Made by a program: the position numbers and the translations under genes. A stretch of DNA of 64,000 nt from NCBI RefSeq assembly GCF_022965805.1, contig NC_133116.1, positions 5,890,001 to 5,954,000 of the forward strand, in the 5' to 3' direction. How positions within the stretch are numbered: the stretch's first letter is position 1; each line of letters opens with the position of its first letter. The DNA comes from Primulina eburnea (Eukaryota > Streptophyta > Magnoliopsida > Lamiales > Gesneriaceae). This document shows positions 49,537 to 61,540 of the stretch, one piece after another. The notes beneath the pieces are model-generated. The model made no database searches. It worked only from the letters and a program-made list of their open reading frames with translations, and was not told where the DNA came from.

Positions 49537-51943
49537 AGTGTTTACAATATAAAAAAATGAAGTCCATGTAATATTTATCGACATTTTTAGAAGAAGCAAT
49601 ATGTCATATCGTATTGGTATTGCAACCAGAAAACATAACAAAACGAGCTTTAAAAATTAGCCGTATTCGTAGTTCAGCTATTTAAATATGTAAATCGAAT
49701 ATTTTGGCGAGAAAAATTAAATTTTGAGACACCCTCCACGTTACCCAATATTCTCGTGTTCCAAACAACGTTGTAAAATTGAGAGAGTTATTATTATTAG
49801 TTTATAATTGTTTTTACTGATGCATGTCCAAACTTTTCTAAAACTTTTTCTCGTCCTACATAATTATATTTATATAATAATCTATTATAATTTTGTCTAT
49901 TAATTTTTGCCATCGATAAAGTAGGCGAAAAGGACAGTTAAAATGTCACCAAGAACTCTTCTTTTAACATAAAAAAAAGTCCCAGTTTGCTCCATAACTC
50001 ACAAACGCACGTGTACATTTGCCAAGAATTTGAAACAAATAATAAAAAATTGCAAAACACAGACAAAAAATGCTCCAAAAGACCATCCATGTTTGCCTCC
50101 CTTGTTATTAGGAATGCTTCCACCATCCCCTCCTCTAATTGGAGGGAAACGGACCAAAAGATAATTATATAATTTTATCCAATTAATAATCACACGTGAA
50201 ATTTTACATTTCCACCCTTCTTCTCTCTGGCCTGCCGGTTTCGTCACTCGTTTGCGGCTGCGGCCGGCCGGCCGTGGTGGTACTGATTTGCCCTACACAG
50301 GCAGGTATGCATGTGGGGATCTTGAGACTCTGGTCCTGCATTTGTATTCAATCTTGTGATATTCAAAGGTAATTGGAGAAGGATGGGTGAATGGATATAC
50401 AACTCCTAGGCAACTCGTTTTTTAAGTATTTATTTAAAAAAAATGAATTATATGAGTTTTTTTTTATAGTAGAATGATATGATATTTATGTACAACTTAA
50501 AAGAGAAAAACATATCTTTTATTTATTTTTGTTATTCAGATTTCCTAATAGACGGGTCAATTTGATTCATACTTCAAATGAAAAGTAATATTTTTTATTG
50601 TCATATCGGATTGGAGATCATCCTCACAAAATCGATAATATGAAATACTCTAATAATTTTTTTTTGTGAATTTTAATAAGTGTAGCTTATGGTGTAGCAA
50701 AATATTTTTCTATGGACTATGATTATTATTAGTTTTAACTTATATGAGACGTTTTTCATTTAGGTTGAATTTAGAAAACTGTTGGGTGAATTTAAATATC
50801 TAAAAAAATTATTTTCAAAAGTTTAAAAAGAATTTCGCAATATTATCCCTTTTAATTAATCCCACTCGATGTACCACCACTTTCCGTAGTGCTCGTGGAA
50901 TCTTGGTCGGGAATGTAGCCTCCTCAGTGCCAAACCCCGCAACTTTACGTGTTCATTGTGTGTGTTTCACATTTGGACAGAACTAAGTAAATATCAAGTA
51001 TTAATGGACTTTTCTTTTCTAAATTTCCAATCTATAAAAATTAAAAATAATCAAGAACACATAGTTATTGTAACTCAAATGTGGCTTTCGATCTGAAAAT
51101 AATCAATAACATAGAGTTATCAAACAAGAATGAATTGGTTCCATTATTAGAAACTCCACTCAGGCATGGATCTGATAATTTCGAGACGATCATTTCTAAG
51201 ATATATTTGAATTCGATATGACCTATATAAAATTGTGAAGAGGAGAAGACAGAATTGAGCAGCCGACAATAGTCTTAAGTTTGGACGAAGATGCACGTGT
51301 TCTCAGTTTTAGATTTTTGAGACGCACATGCTCATATCTTTTTTTACAGTCAAACTCACGTATTTACTCATTAATAATGATTAATGATATGATAACGCTT
51401 GTAAATATTAGCATTGAGGTCTCCAAACACATATCCTTTAAGAACAATATGCTTCAAAGCTTTAAACTAGAGGATAAACAACATGCTTACAAATCAATTT
51501 AATCACCGGAGGTAAAATTTGATATGCTTCCGCTTATTTGTATATCAAGTTCATTCGAGCTTAAAAACATGATTTTCGAGGGCACTATTAACACTTTTTA
51601 CAGAATTTGGGAGATAAAATTGAATTTCGCAAATAGCTAAACATAGAATTTTAATTTTTCGAGTTTGAGAAGCAAGTCTTACCATACAGAACTTGAATTT
51701 TTTATTTTTTTGTTTTAAAATAAAATGACCGAACCAATAATATTATACAAAACAAAATCTAAAAATATATATTGGATGTTGCATAAATTGACCCCCTTAA
51801 GTGGAGTCCTGCCTTCGCAGATGGCTTCAGCTCCATTTTCTTGAAACAATAAATCAAAAGCTGAAACAATGTCAAATCATAAATAAAATAAATATTATTT
51901 ATATACACCGGTGTGTACGGAAAACAGCAGATGTAATGTATTA
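49537..51943. other. Intergenic DNA
   Basis: No gene seen. A short GC-rich patch (GGCTGCGGCCGGCCGGCCG near 50255-50275) has no identifiable source. Positions 50540-50650 contain a possible hairpin MITE scrap (GACGGGTCAATTTGATTC, AAAAGTAATATTTTTTATTG). Confidence 0.5.
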
Positions 51944-52487
51944 GGTAGTGTTTGGTTCGGGTGATTAAGAGGGATTGATTATTTTATCCTACCTAATCAA
52001 TCGTTTGGTTCGGGTGATTATTTAACCAAGTCAATATCTCCTATTAATGATTAGGTTATATTAGGTGGGTTAAAATAATACCTCCTCACCTCCTAGGATT
52101 ATTTATCCAAATCTTAATCCTTCTTATTTTTCAATTTTACCCTTCTCCTATATCCAAACTCACCACCACTTCCCGCCATGACCGCCGTCACCGGCCACCG
52201 CCCCGCCGCCGCCAGACCACCGCCGGCCGTCGCTGCCAGACCACCATCGCCGGCGTCGCCGCCGGACCGCCGCCGTGCCGTCGCCAGCCCGCCGTCGTCG
52301 CCGCCGGAGTGGAAGAAAAAAAAAAAAAAAGGGGCAATTTTGTCCTTTCATCAAAAAATTCAAAATTATCCCACACTTAAAAATCATACCAAACATAACA
52401 CCATATAATACATTCCTACAACAATCATTTTCTTTATCATTTACTTACTAATCATTAGTTTATTTTATCCTCCAAACCAAACGCAGA
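51944..52487. mobile_element. MITE with GTGTTTGGTT-type ends and a GC-rich insert
   Basis: The left end GGTAGTGTTTGGTTCGG pairs with the right end CCAAACCAAACGCAG. Such GTGTTTGG ends are common in PIF/Harbinger-like plant MITEs. The outer parts are AT-rich and recall each other in inverse (TGATTA / TAATCA motifs). Exact ends and the 3-bp target duplication are not certain. Positions 52155-52330 are extraordinarily GC-rich and are listed separately. Confidence 0.5.
52155..52330. repeat. GC-rich CCG-repeat segment inside the MITE
   Basis: Runs of CCGCCG, CGTCGCCG and CCACCGCC contrast sharply with flanks of about 30 percent GC. The segment ends in a run of about 14 A (near 52316-52330). All frames give low-complexity Pro/Arg/Ala or Gly/Arg, so no gene is called. 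It could be a captured gene fragment or an expanded triplet tract. Confidence 0.7.
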
Positions 52488-53327
52488 ATATAATATAATA
52501 TAATATAATATAATCTAATCTAATATAAATAAAAATAAATAAATAAATAAATATATTAATTCATATTTTAAAGTTTTACTATTTAAAATAAATTGAGAGA
52601 AAATGAATAAGAAAGAAATATGTATATTAGAAAAACTAAAAAAAACTCATAAATTATGTATTATTTTAAATAATTTTAAAAATAATTACAAATGTTCACT
52701 CCTAGGAGATAATGGAGTTAAATTTCATCATCCAAACCTAAACTAGTCACTCTAAATATCTTTTCCTTAATCAACCGTAAGATATATCAAGTTTAAAAAT
52801 ACACAATACCTTTATTCTTTTCAATTAAAAGTAGAGTTCTCATCCTTTTTGAAGAAAAAAAATTGTGATATTTTACGTGCGACTTTGGTCCTGAATGATG
52901 ACCCTAATAAATAGTTAATCCGACATATTTCTTTCATTCTAATCGTTTTATTGTAATCGTTAAGATTGAAACTTGAACTTAATTCAACTTCAAAAACTAG
53001 TTCAAAATAGAAAAATGTCCAAAATCATTTATACAACTCTCAAGTATTTTATCCAACTGATATGAGACAACTAATAGTAATATTAATTTTTCTTTCTATT
53101 TTATTCTATTCATTCATATTAATCACCTTCTTTTATTAACATCATCAACATTAATATAATATATAAATCAAAATATAAACTCATAACTACATAATTATCA
53201 TGTTACATCAGAGATAACATTCTCATCAGGAAAGTCTTGGATAGAGAGTCGAGGCTTCCACTGATGGGAGATACAATATTGAATTAAAAGAAATCTCCAA
53301 AAATGTAAAAAAAATATTAATTAATAA
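52488..53327. other. AT-rich intergenic DNA
   Basis: A TAATATAATA-type run follows the MITE. No gene is seen. Confidence 0.55.
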
Positions 53328-53336
53328 TTTTAAAAA
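53328..53336. repeat. 9-bp target duplication of foldback element 2 (left)
   Basis: TTTTAAAAA directly before CGGTAATTT; an exact copy is at 58178-58186. It is low complexity, but its position at both termini supports it. Confidence 0.7.
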
Positions 53337-53549
53337 CGGTAATTTAGTGAAAAATACATCTGTCAATGATTTTTTTAAGATTCAGTACCCATATGTTTTA
53401 TTTTGTATTTTAATACCTGACACAAGATCAACTTAGTTTTTACTACATGTTTTAAGCATTTTTATTTTTTTTACCCTTTTTAACTAATAAAAAATTATTT
53501 AAATTTCTATTTTTGTTGGTCCTTCTCTTTCCACTTATCATTCTCGAAT

Positions 53550-54885
53550 ACATTTGGATGACATCTACATTGAATTAAAATATTTTTTTTATTTTAAAAA
53601 AAATTCACAACTAAGTATTGAACTTTTTGAAATATTTTATTTTACTTAGAAATACTAAATTTAAATTTTAAAATACTTGATTTAGTAAATGACATACTCA
53701 AAATTGGTATTAAAATACTGGATATTTGAAAATGTAACGCAAGTTCACCTAGTGATCGTATTTCCATCCAAGATCTATTTGGATGACATGTTCATTTCAT
53801 TTAATTATTTTTTTTTATTTTTAAAAACACAAATTCGCAATTAACCATTGAACTTTTTCAAGTACTTAGTTTTACTTGTGAAATACCTAATTTCAGTTTT
53901 AAAATAATTGATTGGTAAATGAGATACACCGAATAGGTATTAAAATACTGAATATTCGAATATGCAATTCAAGTTCACCAAGTGCTCGTATTTTCATCTA
54001 AGATCCATTTGGATGACTTGTTCATTTCATTTAATTATTTTTTTATCTAAGAAAAACAATTTCGCAATTAAGCATTGAACTTTTTCAAGTACTTAGTTTT
54101 ATTTGCGAAATATCTAATTTCAGTATTAAAATACTTGATTTGGTAATTGAGATACTCATAAAAGTTAATAAAATACTAGATATTCTAGTAGGCAATGTAA
54201 TTTCACCAAATGCTCGCATTTCCATCCAAGATGCATTTGGATGACATGTACATTTCATTTAAATATTTTTTATTTTTAAAAGAAAAACAAATTCACAACT
54301 AAGCATTGAACTTTTTGAAGTACTTATTTTTACTTGCGAAATACCTAATTTCAATTTTAAAATACTTGATTTGGTAAATGAAATACTCATAATGAATATT
54401 AAAATACTGAATATTCGAATATGCAACGTAAGTTCATCAAATGCTCGCATTTCCATTCAAGATGCATTTGAATGACATGTTCAATTCATTTAATTATTTT
54501 TTTATTGTAAAAAAAAAACAAATTCGTAACTAAGCATTGAATTTTTTCAAATACTTACTTTTACTTTCGAAATACCTAATTTCAATTTTAAAATACTTGA
54601 TTTGATAAATGAGATACTCATAATGAGTATTAAAATACTGGATATTCGAATATGCAACGTAAGTTCACCAGGTGTTGGTCTTTCCTTGAAAGATGTATTT
54701 GGACGACATATCCTTCTCATGTGATATCTATTTTGTAAAAAAATATATCAAATTCTCAACTAAGCATGAAACTTTTAAAGTAATTAGCTTACTTGATAAG
54801 TACCTAATTTCAGTTTCAAAATACTTGATTTCATAAATGAGATACTCAGAATAGGTAATAAAATACTTGATATTTCTAATATGCA
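53550..54885. repeat. Tandem array, left arm of foldback element 2
   Basis: Units of about 230 bp with joins near 53550, 53777, 54008, 54240, 54470 and 54700, in the same orientation as the left arm of element 1. Confidence 0.88.
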
Positions 54886-55974
54886 TCATGATGCAATTTC
54901 AATGCATTTGAAATTTTAACAAATACATTGTTCATCACTCCTCATGAAATAAAAATAACAATTTATTTTGGTATACAAAGAAAGAACTTACTTTTATTAC
55001 GGGACAAGTATGCTACTATATTTTTGTTAAAGGTAAGTGCTTATTTTGATCTACAAACAACTTACTCTTACTCCACGGATCAGTAATGAACTATGTTCAT
55101 TTCTTTAAATGACATGAATAAGTATTCTAATAAATCTTAGTTGAAAAAACCAACCATGACTGAATTTAAGTTGCATATTCAAATATCCAGTATTATATCA
55201 CATATTATGAGTATCTCATTTATCAAATCAAGTATTTTAAAATTAAAATTAGGTATTTCGCAAGTAAATGTAAGTACTTCAAAATATTCAATGCTTAGTG
55301 ATCGGACAAAACTTTTATTGTAAAATTCTTAGTAAAAATTAATAATATCCAAGGTAGAAATAATCGTAAGTGCACGATATCAAGTAATAATATAGTGTAC
55401 AAGAGTATGAATATAGTTCCTTTAAGGACTGTATTTCTCAATTATTATTATCAGTTATTCAATTTTTAGCAGCGATACTTCAGATGATTGTTTACTACTA
55501 CAATTATTAAATAAAAACTCAATGAAATGGTTCAAGGATTAAATGATGAAATAAATAAGCTAGAAAGATTGATTAAAGTTCAATGAGAAATGAATTGGTT
55601 GAGAATCTCGGTTCACCTACCTCTCGCTAATCTACTTAATTCGTTCGACAATGATCTATTCTTTCAAAGAGATTTCCTATCCAATTGAACATGCCCTCTC
55701 AAGCTATGTCAAACTAATTCAACTCAATGAAGTAATTAAATCTCTTTAATTATTTATCAAGGGTGAATTGCATGTCATTTTATTTCGACCTACTGGACTA
55801 TGACTATCGACGGGTATCCGACTTTATATTCCTATGTAAATTGTAAATCCACGGATTATGCTACTCGTTCCTATCAGAGGCTATTCTCTCGAAGAACATT
55901 GTCTGGAAATCTTCAAATATTCGCTTCAAGCTTATTTTTCTCTTTCAAAGCTTTGTAGCTGCTGAAAAGTTCTT

Positions 55975-57960
55975 GAACATGTCATCCAAATGCATCTTAG
56001 AAGGAAATCCGAGCACTTTGTGAACTTACGTTGCATATTCAAATATCCAGTATTTTAATACTCATTATGAGTATCTCATTTACCAAATCAAGTATTTTAA
56101 AACTGAAATTAGGTATTTCGCAAGTAAAATTAAGTACTTAAAAAAGTTCAATGCTTAGTTGCAAATTTGTTTTTTAGAATAAAAAACAATTAAATTAAAT
56201 GAACATGTCATCCAAATGCAGCTTGGATAGAAATGCGAGTACTTGGTGAACTTACATTGCATATTCGAATATCCAGTATACGCATTCTGAGTATCTCATT
56301 TACCAAATCAAGTATTTTAAAATTGAAATTAGGTATTTCGCAAATAAAAGTAAGTACTTCAAAATGTTATATACTTAGTTGCAATTTTTTTTTAAGTATC
56401 TCATGTACCAATTTTTTTTTTTAAATAACGAATATAATTAAATGAAATGAACATGTCATCCAAATGCATCTTGGATGGAAATACGAGCACTTGGTGAACT
56501 TACGTTGCATATTCGAATATCCATTATTTTAATACCTATTCTGAGTATCTCATTTGCCAAATCAAGTATTTTAAAATTGAAATTAGGTATTTCGCAAGTA
56601 AAACTAAGTACTTGAAAAAGTTCAATGCTTAGTTACAAATTTGTTTTTTTAACAATAAAAAAATAATTAAATGAAGTGAACATATCATCCAAATGCATCT
56701 TGGATGAAAATGCGAGCATTTGGTGAACTTACATTGCATATTTTAATATCCAGTTTTTTAATACTCATTCTGAGTATTTCATTTACCAAATCAAGTATTT
56801 TAAAATTGAAATTAAGTATTTCGCAAGTAAAACTAAGTACTTGAAAAAAGTTCAATGCTTAGTTGCGAATTTATTTTTTTTAAATAAAAAAGTATTTAAA
56901 TGAAATGTACATTTCATCCAAATGCATCTTGAATGAAAATGCGCGCACTTTGTGAACTTACATTGCCTACTAAAATATCCAGTATTTTATTAACTTTTAT
57001 AGATATCTCAATTATCAAATCAAGTATTTTAAAATTGAAATTAGGTATTTCGCAAGTAAAAGTAAGTATTTGAAAAAATTCAATGCTTAGTTACAAATTT
57101 GTTTTTTTTTACAATAAAAAAATAATTAAATGAAATTGTTGGGTGCAATAATTGTCCTTGTTTGGTAGAGCAATCGAACCGTGGTGCTTGTGCTGCTGTG
57201 CGGTTTAAAAGATTTGAGTTACACCATTACCACTAGTTATAGCTATTGGTAAAGCGGTAAGCACTCGGTCCTACAATTGGTATCAGAGCCAAGGTCATGA
57301 GTTCGATTCTCATTGATTGCAAGGAGTGCAATTATTGGGAGGGAGATTGTTGGGTGCAATAATTGTCCTTGCTTGGTAGAGCAATCGAACCGTGGTGCTT
57401 GTGCTGCTGTGCGGTTTAAAAGATTTGAGTTACACCATTACCACTAGTTATAGCTATTGGTAAAGCGGTAAGCACTCGGTCCTACAGAAATGAACATGTC
57501 ATCCAAATGCATCTTGAATAGAAATGCGAGCATTTGGTGAACTTACGTTGCATATTCGAATATTCAATATTTTAATATTCATTATGAGTTTTTCATTACC
57601 AAATCAAGTATTTTAAAATTGAAATTAGGTATTTCGCAAGTAAAAATAAGTACTTGAAAAACTTCAATGCTTAGTTGCAATTTGTTTTTTAACAATAAAA
57701 AAAATAATTAAATGAAATGAACGTGTCATCCAAATGCATCTTGGATGGAAATGAGAACATTTAGTTAATTTGCGTTGCATATTCTAACATCCAATATTTT
57801 AATACACATTATGCATATTTCATTTACTAAATCAAGTATTTTAAAATTAAAATTAAGTATTTCGTAAGTAAAACTAAGTATTTCAAAAAGTTCAATCATT
57901 AGTTGCGAATTTATTTATTTTAAATAAAAAATATTTAAATTAAAAATAAATGTCATCCAA
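55975..57960. repeat. Tandem array, right arm of foldback element 2
   Basis: Inverted units with joins near 55980, 56205, 56450, 56685, 56913, 57487 (after the retroelement), 57723 and 57950. Confidence 0.88.
57137..57486 (+). mobile_element. TRIM-type miniature LTR retrotransposon, 350 bp
   Basis: Two direct LTRs of 139 bp (57137-57275 and 57348-57486) start TGTTGGGTGCAATAATTG and end CGGTCCTACA; I see one difference (CCTTGTTTGG versus CCTTGCTTGG). The 72-bp interior begins with the primer-binding site TGGTATCAGAGC (57278-57289), complementary to the 3' end of initiator methionine tRNA, and ends with a purine tract (GGGAGGGAGA). The target duplication is GAAAT on both sides (57132-57136 and 57487-57491), and removing one copy restores the uninterrupted tandem unit. 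It codes for nothing, so it must have moved with proteins supplied by another element. Confidence 0.93.
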
Positions 57961-58177
57961 ATATATTGGTGATGAGTGAAAAGAGAAGATAACCAACAAA
58001 AATAGGTATTTATATAATATTTTTTTATTAATTACAAGGGTAAAAAGGTAAAAAGGTATGAAACATGTAGTAAAAACTAAAATGATCTTTTGTGAGGTAC
58101 TAAAATAGAAAAAAAAAACTAATAGGTACTGAATCTTAAGTAAATCATATGCAGATGTATTTTTCTCAAAATTAGCC

Positions 58178-58186
58178 TTTTAAAAA
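58178..58186. repeat. 9-bp target duplication of foldback element 2 (right)
   Basis: TTTTAAAAA, identical to 53328-53336. Confidence 0.7.
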
Positions 58187-58310
58187 AGAATAAATATATT
58201 ATTAGCCTCCTAAATTTATAGAAATAGACTCATCATCCAAATTTTATTTTGACGGCTGCTCACAGACAATTAATTACCTACCCACTTACGTACGTGACAA
58301 GAAACAAGAC

Positions 58311-58570
58311 TCTCGTCCCGCATGGGTTTAGCTCAGTTGATCAGCAGCAGTAAATCTCGGAGCAATGACCAGGTATCGAGTCTCGCAAGTGACAGTGTGA
58401 GAGTTAAATTTCCTCCAATGAGGGGGAGCTCTTTGTGCGCGGCGTAGCATAAGGTCTAGCTGCTGCTGGTTGGCTGAGTCATCATGATTTACTTCCTCTC
58501 ACATTCCTGTCGGACCGGAAGGTGATGGGAGCCTAAGGTGAGCGATTTCACTTTTTTTTTATTTTTGGAG
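58311..58570 (+). mobile_element. tRNA-derived SINE, about 260 bp
   Basis: The head has a box-A-like TTTAGCTCAGTTGATCAGC and a box-B-like GGTATCGAGTCTC at tRNA-like spacing. A body without coding follows, then a T-rich tail. A 13-bp perfect target duplication (CAAGAAACAAGAC, 58298-58310 and 58571-58583) encloses it. The T-rich 3' end is like that of Au-type plant SINEs. It lies about 300 bp downstream of the cysteine protease gene. Confidence 0.85.
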
Positions 58571-58583
58571 CAAGAAACAAGAC

Positions 58584-58883
58584 GAGCCTATATTTCTTTT
58601 TCCACAGATAATTTTTCTTTTAATTATTATTATTTTTATTATTATTTTGGATAAATTTTCAATTAATGAATGAAAAGTCAATACAGAAGAAACCATAAAC
58701 TACCGAATGGATAGCAAGCGCCTTAATCTCCTGACTTTTTATTTCCTCGGACTAACATGAAAACGTTAGCAAATCACATGAAACACCTATAGTATGGTAA
58801 CCTACCTACTTCGGCTTCCTATGAAATTTAATTTGGAAGGAACTTCAAACTAAACATTCATTTGAACTCATAAATCCCTCAAT
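58584..58883. other. 3' flank of the cysteine protease gene
   Basis: AT-rich, no further gene. It probably contains the 3' UTR of the minus-strand protease. Confidence 0.5.
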
Positions 58884-60223
<1,340 letters not shown>

Positions 60224-60271
60224 GATCACTATCTTTTAAATGTACGTGTGTGATATCAAAGTTTGAGCTGA

Positions 60272-60281
60272 AATATATATA
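60272..60281 (-). promoter_or_regulatory. TATA box of the cysteine protease gene
   Basis: ATATATATTT on the minus strand, about 50 bp upstream of the ATG, so the leader is very short. Confidence 0.5.
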
Positions 60282-60299
60282 CATGAAAGATGTACTTGA

Positions 60300-61034
60300 C
60301 AGGCATGGAGAACTGGATGAAGTTTAAGATGGGATTAACTGTGAACTTGGGGATTGAAAAAGCTAACTATGACTGCTTATATTGGAGATTCCTCAAGGCA
60401 ATTGCCGAGCAATATTACTATTCTATTTGAATTTTTAAAATTATAGATTGAAAAAAATTATGTTATCAAATTATTTTGCTCAATTTGATTTATAGTTATT
60501 TCAGCAATCTATAAATATTTAAAGGGAAAAGTGCAATTTTCATATGTCATGCATGTCAGCATATTTCAAGTTTTGGTTTTGATTTATACCATCAAAATTG
60601 AGTATTTATTTTTTTTTTTTTGTAATTTTGGCTGTCTTTTTTTTATATATACATAAAAAGGTGATATTATATCGCACACGTGGATGTTATATCGATTTTA
60701 AGTCAATTTCATGTTGACGATACATCAATGTCACGTAAAAAAAACCAAAATTATAAAAAACACAAAGATATCGAATTAAAATATGATAACATATAAAACA
60801 AAAATGGTAAAGAAACAAATATATTGTCAATTTACAATTCTCCCATTTAAATATTTAAAATATAAAACATTCTCAAGATCGATTCGTTATTTTTATATAG
60901 TAGCTTGATGAATAAATGGCTAGTGACGTTAAATGTCTAAAACATTTGGGATATACCATATATAGTAAAAGAAATATTCTTTACAATTAATCAAGAAACT
61001 CGAAATTTAGATGTAAATTTAGCCATTTCAGTTC
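60300..61034. other. AT-rich intergenic DNA
   Basis: No gene. The first few hundred bases are the promoter side of the protease gene; I identify no specific element beyond the TATA box. Confidence 0.5.
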
Positions 61035-61043
61035 GTAATTTTG
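61035..61043. repeat. 9-bp target duplication of the Mutator-type MITE (left)
   Basis: GTAATTTTG, identical to 61532-61540. Confidence 0.85.
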
Positions 61044-61191
61044 GGCCAATTCTATCCTACTCCGGGAGATTTACTCCCTTTTACTTTTTTTTCTTACACA
61101 TGTCTTTTTTTAATTATTATTATTACATTTCACACTACTTTAACCAAAAATCAACCAAACTAATTTCGTTTCATGTATATAACATGTGTTA

Positions 61192-61241
<50 letters not shown>

Positions 61242-61531
61242 TCAAATTTTAAAACTTAATATTTTATATTTAAAAATGACGTGAAATTTTTATTTGATAG
61301 TAAATTTTTTACGTTTGAGGTTTGAGATTTTCATTTCTATTATTTTTATTTTTGTGCTAGAATCATATAAATTGTAAGAAATCAATATTTTAAAATTTAA
61401 TTATTATAAGAAATTCTATATTCTACCCACTTATAAACGTTAATAAAATTATTGTAGCTATTTTTAAATGCTAGACATATATATTATTTAGTGACATGGA
61501 GTAAATCTCCCGGAGTAGGATAGAATTGGCC
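61044..61531. mobile_element. Mutator-type MITE, 488 bp, 34-bp perfect inverted ends
   Basis: The first 34 bases (GGCCAATTCTATCCTACTCC and on to GATTTACTCC) recur exactly in inverse at 61498-61531. The 9-bp duplication GTAATTTTG on both sides fits the Mutator superfamily. The interior is AT-rich, contains a (TTA)n microsatellite at about 61190-61240 and encodes nothing. The identical ends suggest a fairly recent insertion. The ends do not resemble those of the two foldback elements. Confidence 0.85.
61190..61240. repeat. (TTA)n microsatellite
   Basis: About 16 trinucleotide units, inside the MITE. Confidence 0.95.
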
Positions 61532-61540
61532 GTAATTTTG

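Larger units (their letters stand above)
53337..58177. mobile_element. Foldback element 2, Mutator-type, 4841 bp
   Basis: The same family as element 1. The outer ends are CGGTAATTTAGTGAAAAATA and the complement of GGCTAATTTTGAGAAAAATA, then the same 220-bp terminal region. The left arm has about six units (53550-54885) and the right arm seven or eight (55975-57960). The middle domain (54885-55975) is clearly homologous to that of element 1, including ATTGTTCATCACTCCTCATG and the internal inverted unit. The ends and units are more diverged from each other than in element 1. An intact 350-bp LTR mini-retrotransposon interrupts the right arm at 57137-57486; without it and one GAAAT copy the element would be 4486 bp. 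No transposase is encoded. Confidence 0.85.

Noticed and set aside
52160..52408. Pro/Arg-rich and Gly/Arg-rich frames in the GC-rich tract
   Set aside because: Low-complexity translation of CCG-type repeats on both strands, no conserved domain.
45535..56424. Recurrent open frames of about 60-80 residues (ISFTKSSILKLKLGISQV type) in the foldback arms
   Set aside because: They recur because the DNA unit recurs; they have no start context, no domain and are broken in many units.
57137..57486. A simple 139-bp direct duplication
   Set aside because: The primer-binding site, purine tract, TG...CA ends and GAAAT duplication make it an LTR element.
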